Shown piece by piece: positions 37,777 through 42,148 of a stretch of 42,148 nt of DNA. Numbering within the stretch: the first letter of the stretch is position 1; every line of letters starts with the position of its first letter. Location: positions 1 through 42,148 of the forward strand of contig CAMZLG010000008.1 in assembly GCA_947311495.1 (NCBI GenBank), in the 5' to 3' direction. Origin of the DNA: an uncultured Zetaproteobacteria bacterium (GTDB taxonomy: Bacteria > Pseudomonadota > Zetaproteobacteria > Mariprofundales > Mariprofundaceae). A program made the position numbers and the translations under genes. Below the pieces are notes generated by a model. It saw nothing but the letters and a program-made list of their open reading frames with translations, made no database searches and had not been told where the DNA came from.

Positions 37777-40700
37777 ATGCCTGAGCAACAAGTCACTGCT
37801 TCAAATGTATCTGCGAACCTATCACAGAACCTTTCTCAAATTGGACTCGCCTATGATTTGGCAAAACGCGCCAAAAAAAGTGCGCGATTGCACGTGTGGG
37901 TTTGCCCTGATGTACGTTCGTATCGTATTTTAGCCGAAGAACTATCCTTTTTTCTTCAAGATAAACCTGAATTGTTATGGCGTTTTCCTGCTTGGGAAGT
38001 ATTGCCGTATGATAGGGTAAGCCCGCACCATGCCATTGTGGGGCAACGCTTTGCCACCCTTGGTAGGTTGTTACACACACCCAAACCCCAAGGTATATTG
38101 ATAACATCTTTGCCTGCGTGGCTGCATCGCATTGCCCCGCAAGCCACAGTGGCAGCGCATGTGTGGCAGTTAGCTGTTGGGCAAGATTTGGACATCAGTC
38201 AACTCACCACTCAACTCGCTGAATCAGGTATGCAATCGGCAGAGCGGGTATTGGTGCAGGGTGAATTTGCGGCAAGGGGTGGTTTATTAGACATTTGGCC
38301 TGCCACCGAAGCCAAACCTTTGCGTATTGATTTGTTTGGCGATGAGATTGAATCCATTCGTTATTTCGACCCTGAAACACAACGCTCTGGCGAGCATTTG
38401 CATGAATTTACATCCGTACCTGTGCGAGAAGTGATTTTGGATGAGCAGGGCATTACCACCTTCACAGCCGCATTTCGCGCGCGCTTTCCGCAACATCGCA
38501 AACACCCCATGTTGGCATCAGTGCAAAAAGGGCGAATGCACCCTGGCATTGAAGCCTTATTGCCGCTGGCTTACGAACAAACCGCGAGATTAGAAGGTTA
38601 CCTACCCAAATCGGTACAGATTTACAGCGTGGATGATTTGGAAGATAAACGCGAAGGTTTTGCCGAACAAGTGCGCGGTCAATATGAAATGGTGCGCATG
38701 AATGGTGAGCCATCCATTTCACCGCAAGAATTGTATGCTTTGGACACCACAACCCAAGTGCAACACATGGCAACTGAAGCACATATTCAAGCCGCACCCA
38801 ACTTATTGCGTTTTCAATCTGAAGCCAAACCAGTGCAAGCTATGGTGAATTGGTTACAAACCAAGTTGGATGATGATTGGAAGCTGATGTTGGTCAGCCA
38901 CAGCGTGGGGCAGCAAGCGCGCATGTTGGATGTGTGCAAGCCGTTAGCCAAAAACATCTATGAAGTCGCAGGTCTGCATGATTGGAAAGCCAAAAAGGTG
39001 GTCGCAAGCTTAGGTTTTCTTGAATCAGGCTTTGTGCTTGATGATGAGAAGAAAATCGTGCTTACGGGTCAAGAGTTATTGGGGCAACGTCTGCCGCGCC
39101 GCCGTAAAAGTGCCGTTACCATCCGTGCTGATTTATTCAGCTCATTGCAAGAGCTTAAAACCGATGACCCTGTGGTGCATGAAGACCATGGCGTGGGTCG
39201 CTACAAAGGTTTGGTTGCCATGGAAGATGATGGCATTGAATCGGACTTTTTGCATATCGAATATGCAGGTGGCACAAGCATTTATCTGCCTGTGGAAGAA
39301 TTGGACAGGCTGCACCGTTATACAGGCGATGATAATCCGCCGTTGAATAAACTTGGCTCGGATAAATGGAAGAAAACACGCGAGCGGGTCAAAAAAGACT
39401 TGCTCGCCATGGCGCATGAACTGATTGATATTGATGCGGCAAGGCAACAAGCCAAACGTACACCCATCCATGTGTCTGAATTTCAAGAAGACTACGATAC
39501 ATTTTGCGCTAGATTCCCCTTTGAAGAAACCGATGAGCAACTGCAAGCCATTGATGCCGTGCTTGATGATTTAAGCAAAGCTGCACCCATGGACAGGGTG
39601 ATTTGCGGGGATGTGGGTTTTGGTAAAACAGAGGTGGCGATGCGGGCAGCGTTTGCTGTGGCAAGGTCGGGCAAACAAGTTGCCATTTTAGCGCCAACCA
39701 CTGTGCTTGCGACCCAACATGCAGCTTCTTTTGCCGATAGGTTTTCAGGTTTGGGTTTAAAGGTTGCACTGCTTTCACGACTGCAAACGAAAAAAGAAAG
39801 TGATGCCATTATTGATGGCTTAAAGAGCGGTGGTATTCGCGTGGTGGTGGGCACGCACCGTTTGTTATCCTGCCAATCCGACTTTGCCGATTTGGGCATG
39901 GTGATTGTGGATGAAGAGCAACGCTTTGGTGTCAAACACAAAGAACAGTTGAAGAAACTTCATGCCACGGTTGCCCTTTTAACACTTACTGCAACACCGA
40001 TTCCGCGCACCTTGCATCAAACGCTTTCAGGTTTGCGCTCTGTATCTATTATCAGCACACCGCCCGCCGAGCGAGAGCCGATTCGCACCATGGTTTGCCA
40101 GTATGATGTGCATTTGACCAATGAAGCGATTCGCCGCGAATTGTATCGGGGTGGGCAGGTGTATTATCTGCATAACCATGTGAAAAGTATCAATCGCATT
40201 GCCGATAGATTGCGTGAAGATATACCCGAAGCGCAGGTGGGTATTGCCCACGGGCAGATGTCGCCAGCCGAGCTGGATAAACAGATGATGGATTTTTATG
40301 AAGGGCGATTGCATGTGCTTGTTTGCACCACGATTGTGGAATCGGGTTTGGATGTTGCCAATGCCAACACCTTGATTGTGGAGCGGGCGGATATGTTAGG
40401 TCTATCGCAGTTGCATCAAATTCGTGGGCGGGTAGGGCGTTCGCATCGCCAAGCTTACGCCTATTTATTCACACCCGACCAACGCGCCATGACACCTGAT
40501 GCTAGAGATAGATTGCAAGCCATTGCAGAGCATTCGGAGTTGGGCGCAGGCTTTATGATTGCGCGGCAAGACATGGAAATTCGTGGCGCGGGTAATTTGC
40601 TTGGCTCGGAGCAAAGTGGACGCATGGATGCGGTGGGTTTGGATTTATACATGGACATGTTGTCTAAAGCTGTAGCGGAAGCCAAAGGAAAACCGATTTT

Positions 40701-41142
40701 AGCGCATGATGCTGTGGATGTGGAAATGCATGTGAATGCAATTTTGCCACCTGATTATGTGCCGCAAGTGGGTGAACGCTTGGCTTTATACCGCCGCATT
40801 GCGCGGGTGGAAAGCGATGAGCAAGTGTCTATGCTGTTTGAAGAATTAACCGACAGATTTGGCAAACTTCCCGATGAAGCTTTGTATTGTTTGGAAAATG
40901 CCCGCATTCGTTGGCGCGCACAGGTTTTGCGCTTGAAAGCTGTGGATGCGCTGCCCAGTGGTGTGCGTTTTACTTTTACGGAACATTCGCCCATAGAACC
41001 CATGACCATGATGAAAAAAGTGCAGCAAGAACCCAGTCGCTTCCGCCTTACCCCTGATGGGCAGCTCACGCTTTTAACCCAAGCGGAAAACCGGGAACGA
41101 TTGCAGCAAACAGCTGATTTTTTGGATGAGCTACTGGTGTAA
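37777..41142 (+). CDS. mfd: Transcription-repair coupling factor
   Basis: A 1121-residue Mfd. It displaces stalled RNA polymerase and recruits UvrA for strand-specific repair. The N-terminal UvrB-homology region has FPAWEVLPYDRVSPH and GEFAARGGLLDIWPA. The RNA polymerase-interacting CarD-like domain has DPVVHEDHGVGRYKGLV (about 465). Helicase motifs include GDVGFGKTEVA (about 611), DEEQRFG (about 712), LTATPIPRTL, and QIRGRVGRSHRQAYAY. The C-terminal TRCF domain starts near 985 (LPPDYVPQVGERLALYRRI). Length is near the usual 1150 and no motif is missing. Confidence 0.98.
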   Translation: MPEQQVTASNVSANLSQNLSQIGLAYDLAKRAKKSARLHVWVCPDVRSYRILAEELSFFLQDKPELLWRFPAWEVLPYDRVSPHHAIVGQRFATLGRLLHTPKPQGILITSLPAWLHRIAPQATVAAHVWQLAVGQDLDISQLTTQLAESGMQSAERVLVQGEFAARGGLLDIWPATEAKPLRIDLFGDEIESIRYFDPETQRSGEHLHEFTSVPVREVILDEQGITTFTAAFRARFPQHRKHPMLASVQKGRMHPGIEALLPLAYEQTARLEGYLPKSVQIYSVDDLEDKREGFAEQVRGQYEMVRMNGEPSISPQELYALDTTTQVQHMATEAHIQAAPNLLRFQSEAKPVQAMVNWLQTKLDDDWKLMLVSHSVGQQARMLDVCKPLAKNIYEVAGLHDWKAKKVVASLGFLESGFVLDDEKKIVLTGQELLGQRLPRRRKSAVTIRADLFSSLQELKTDDPVVHEDHGVGRYKGLVAMEDDGIESDFLHIEYAGGTSIYLPVEELDRLHRYTGDDNPPLNKLGSDKWKKTRERVKKDLLAMAHELIDIDAARQQAKRTPIHVSEFQEDYDTFCARFPFEETDEQLQAIDAVLDDLSKAAPMDRVICGDVGFGKTEVAMRAAFAVARSGKQVAILAPTTVLATQHAASFADRFSGLGLKVALLSRLQTKKESDAIIDGLKSGGIRVVVGTHRLLSCQSDFADLGMVIVDEEQRFGVKHKEQLKKLHATVALLTLTATPIPRTLHQTLSGLRSVSIISTPPAEREPIRTMVCQYDVHLTNEAIRRELYRGGQVYYLHNHVKSINRIADRLREDIPEAQVGIAHGQMSPAELDKQMMDFYEGRLHVLVCTTIVESGLDVANANTLIVERADMLGLSQLHQIRGRVGRSHRQAYAYLFTPDQRAMTPDARDRLQAIAEHSELGAGFMIARQDMEIRGAGNLLGSEQSGRMDAVGLDLYMDMLSKAVAEAKGKPILAHDAVDVEMHVNAILPPDYVPQVGERLALYRRIARVESDEQVSMLFEELTDRFGKLPDEALYCLENARIRWRAQVLRLKAVDALPSGVRFTFTEHSPIEPMTMMKKVQQEPSRFRLTPDGQLTLLTQAENRERLQQTADFLDELLV

Positions 41143-41148
41143 ACACCT

Positions 41149-41260
41149 TGTCATTGCGGGCTTGACCCGCAATCCAGAGTAGGTTGAAGAAAATGAGACT
41201 GGATTAAGTCTGTTTTCAACTGGATGCTGAATCAAGTTCAGCGTGACGAGATAATTAGGC
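41149..41260 (+). repeat. Two-hairpin repeat, full copy 1 (112 bp)
   Basis: The unit has a left palindrome ATTGCGGG-cttga-CCCGCAAT and a right palindrome ATGCTGAA-TCAAG-TTCAGCgT. About 50 bases (AGTAGGTTGAAG..., ATTAAG..., TGTTTTC) lie between them, and AGATAATTAGGC forms the right end. A second full copy lies at 41732-41841 with high identity. It follows the mfd stop by six bases. Confidence 0.9.
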
Positions 41261-41731
41261 TGTCATTGCGGGTTTGCCCCGCAATCTAGGCAACTGTGTT
41301 GTTAAGCCAAATTTAGCGTAATGATGCCTTTGTTACTCCAACTTGACCGAAAGCCTAATATATAGAACACTCATTGTTGAGGTAATCATGAGACCATCCA
41401 ATAAACAACCTACCGTTTATATGTTAGCAAGCCGAAGGAATGGAACACTTTATGTTGGCGTAACCAGTAATTTAGTTAAACGTGTTTGGGAACATAAAAA
41501 CAATTATATGGAAGGTTTTACTAAGGAATATGAGGTGCATATCTTGGTTTGGTATGAGCAATATGGAGATATAACATCAGCAATTGCAAGAGAAAAACAA
41601 TTAAAGAACTGGCATAGAAAATGGAAGTTAGAATTGATTGAGAAAAACAACCCAAGTTGGTGTGATTTATATGATGATATTGTGGGGTAACTGGATGCTG
41701 AATCAAGTTCAGCATGACGAGATAATTTGGC
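41261..41731 (+). mobile_element. Repeat unit enclosing a GIY-YIG nuclease gene
   Basis: This segment starts with the left end of the repeat (TGTCATTGCGGG with its palindrome, 41261-41290) and ends with its right end (CTGGATGCTGAATCAAG onwards, 41691-41731). Between them lies the GIY-YIG gene instead of the usual ~50-base core. It is flanked head-to-tail by the two full empty units. The simplest reading is one gene-bearing element between two internally deleted, MITE-like copies. No target duplication was identified. Confidence 0.6.
41388..41690 (+). CDS. Small GIY-YIG endonuclease-domain protein
   Basis: A 100-residue protein from ATG 41388 (GAGG upstream; the track start at 41343 adds 15 residues without support). 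It is a single GIY-YIG domain: VYMLASRRNGTLYVGVTSNLVKR holds the two Tyr-Gly strand motifs and catalytic Arg, WEHK follows, and AIAREKQLKNWHRKWK holds the catalytic Glu. It belongs to the UPF0213/YhbQ-like group. The stop codon touches the right repeat arm with no gap. Mobility of the element through this nuclease is inferred, not shown. Confidence 0.88.
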   Translation: MRPSNKQPTVYMLASRRNGTLYVGVTSNLVKRVWEHKNNYMEGFTKEYEVHILVWYEQYGDITSAIAREKQLKNWHRKWKLELIEKNNPSWCDLYDDIVG

Positions 41732-41841
41732 TGTCATTGCGGGCATGACCCGCAATCCAGAGTAGGTTGAAGGCAATGAAACTGCATTAAGCCTGTTTTT
41801 CTGGATGCTGAATCAAGTTCAGCATGACGAGATAATTTGGC
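41732..41841 (+). repeat. Two-hairpin repeat, full copy 2 (110 bp)
   Basis: This copy has the same structure as copy 1: ATTGCGGG-catga-CCCGCAAT, core AGTAGGTTGAAGGCAATGAA..., then ATGCTGAA-TCAAG-TTCAGCAT and AGATAATTTGGC. It follows the gene-bearing unit head-to-tail with no spacer. Confidence 0.9.
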
Positions 41842-41872
41842 TGTCATTGCGGGGTTGACCCACAATTCATAG
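41842..41872 (+). repeat. Trailing left-end fragment of the same repeat
   Basis: TGTCATTGCGGGGTTGACCC continues as a decayed left palindrome (CACAAT instead of CGCAAT), and the match then stops. It marks the right edge of the array or a degenerate fourth unit. Confidence 0.75.
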
Positions 41873-41911
41873 ATGTCTGAGTGAGGGTTTAGTATGATAG
41901 GGAGGAGGATT

Positions 41912-42148
41912 ATGAGATATTTATCCTTATTGCGTGGCATCAATGTTGCAGGACAAAAGAAAATCAAAATGGTGGATTTAAAAGCGCTGTATGAAGGTTT
42001 GGGTTTTACCAATGTGCAAACCTATATTCAAAGCGGAAATGTGGTGTTTGATGCAGATGATGGTCTGAATCATCAAGATGTCATTCAGGCTGCGATTAGC
42101 CAACAGTATGGTTTTGATGTGCCTGTGTTGATTCGCAGGCAAGAAGAT
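41912..42148 (+). CDS. DUF1697-family protein, 3' truncated by window edge
   Basis: An open frame of 79 codons runs to the window end, absent from the ORF track because it has no stop here. The ATG at 41912 has a strong GGAGGAGGA ribosome binding site three bases upstream. The N-terminus reads MRYLSLLRGINVAGQKKIKM, then LKALYEGLGFTNVQTYIQSGNVVF, the DUF1697 signature. The function of this family is unknown to me. The gene starts about 40 bases after the repeat array. Confidence 0.88.
   Translation, partial: MRYLSLLRGINVAGQKKIKMVDLKALYEGLGFTNVQTYIQSGNVVFDADDGLNHQDVIQAAISQQYGFDVPVLIRRQED

Noticed and set aside
39142-39941. Overlapping minus-strand ORFs (134 and 149 codons) opposite mfd
   Set aside because: They are antisense to the Mfd helicase motifs and have no independent support.
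41149-41872. Possible CRISPR array
   Set aside because: The repeats are about 110 bp, directly abutting, with internal palindromes and no unique spacers of uniform length; no cas genes are present.
41504-42012. Minus-strand ORFs containing a repeated RHAELDSAS-type peptide
   Set aside because: The peptide is simply the translation of the right palindrome of the repeat, so these are repeat-derived, not genes.

Overview
The window is a gene-dense (about 95% coding), roughly 43% G+C stretch of chromosome from a Gram-negative bacterium. LPS-type glycosyltransferases, O-antigen-ligase-like proteins, lipoproteins, a Coq7-type ubiquinone hydroxylase and a CmoM-type tRNA methyltransferase point to a ubiquinone-making proteobacterium. 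The sulfur-handling genes and the pilus/chemosensory genes would suit a zetaproteobacterium or a sulfur-oxidising gammaproteobacterium, but that placement is inference. No phage, integron, CRISPR array or transposase was seen. The only mobile-looking DNA is a repeat array at the right end.

Layout. (1) 1-5168, + strand: an envelope polysaccharide operon with a truncated BNR/sialidase-like protein, a small membrane protein, an LtaS-like phosphotransferase, a GT4 and a GT2 glycosyltransferase. (2) 5158-12565, - strand: a GT9 heptosyltransferase-like protein, an O-antigen-ligase-like protein, an OmpA-type lipoprotein, a second Wzy/ligase-like protein with TPRs, a THUMP rRNA methyltransferase, a YihY-family membrane protein and a class III adenylate cyclase. 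(3) 12663-12915, + strand: tRNA-Ser(GGA) and the 4.5S SRP RNA. (4) 12921-19078, - strand: SPOR protein, receiver-only regulator, M23 peptidase, xseA, an oligopeptide-type binding lipoprotein and an MltD-type lytic transglycosylase. (5) 19189-25937, + strand: a PilB/GspE-type ATPase fused to a receiver domain, then CheW, an MCP without HAMP, and a CheA-receiver hybrid kinase. (6) 25937-29690: a tightly coupled run of PHP phosphatase, SDR, YgjP-like metalloprotease, Coq7 and CmoM. (7) 29735-35445: a sulfide/persulfide response region with a SqrR/BigR-like ArsR repressor, a DUF2892 protein, four single-domain rhodaneses, persulfide dioxygenase, TSUP exporter, OsmC, two SAM methyltransferases and a small membrane protein. 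(8) 35623-41142: TetR regulator, serine hydrolase, DUF1456 protein and mfd. (9) 41149-41872: tandem two-hairpin repeats, one unit of which encloses a GIY-YIG nuclease gene, followed by a truncated DUF1697 gene.

How the genes work together. Regions 1-2 probably build and ligate surface glycans. Region 5 looks like a chemosensory array whose only other receiver domain sits on a pilus-type assembly ATPase, so signalling may act directly on the motor. Region 7 looks like a reactive-sulfur regulon. The ArsR protein has two cysteines 66 residues apart, and near-identical ATTAnC-TATT-GCTAAT inverted repeats lie upstream of both the arsR gene and the second rhodanese operon, so one sensor probably controls both.

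The most unusual items are the repeat array with the nested GIY-YIG gene, the PilB-receiver fusion beside a minimal Che cluster with a FliM-like peptide in the CheA linker, and the persulfide regulon that combines oxidation, export and methylation functions.
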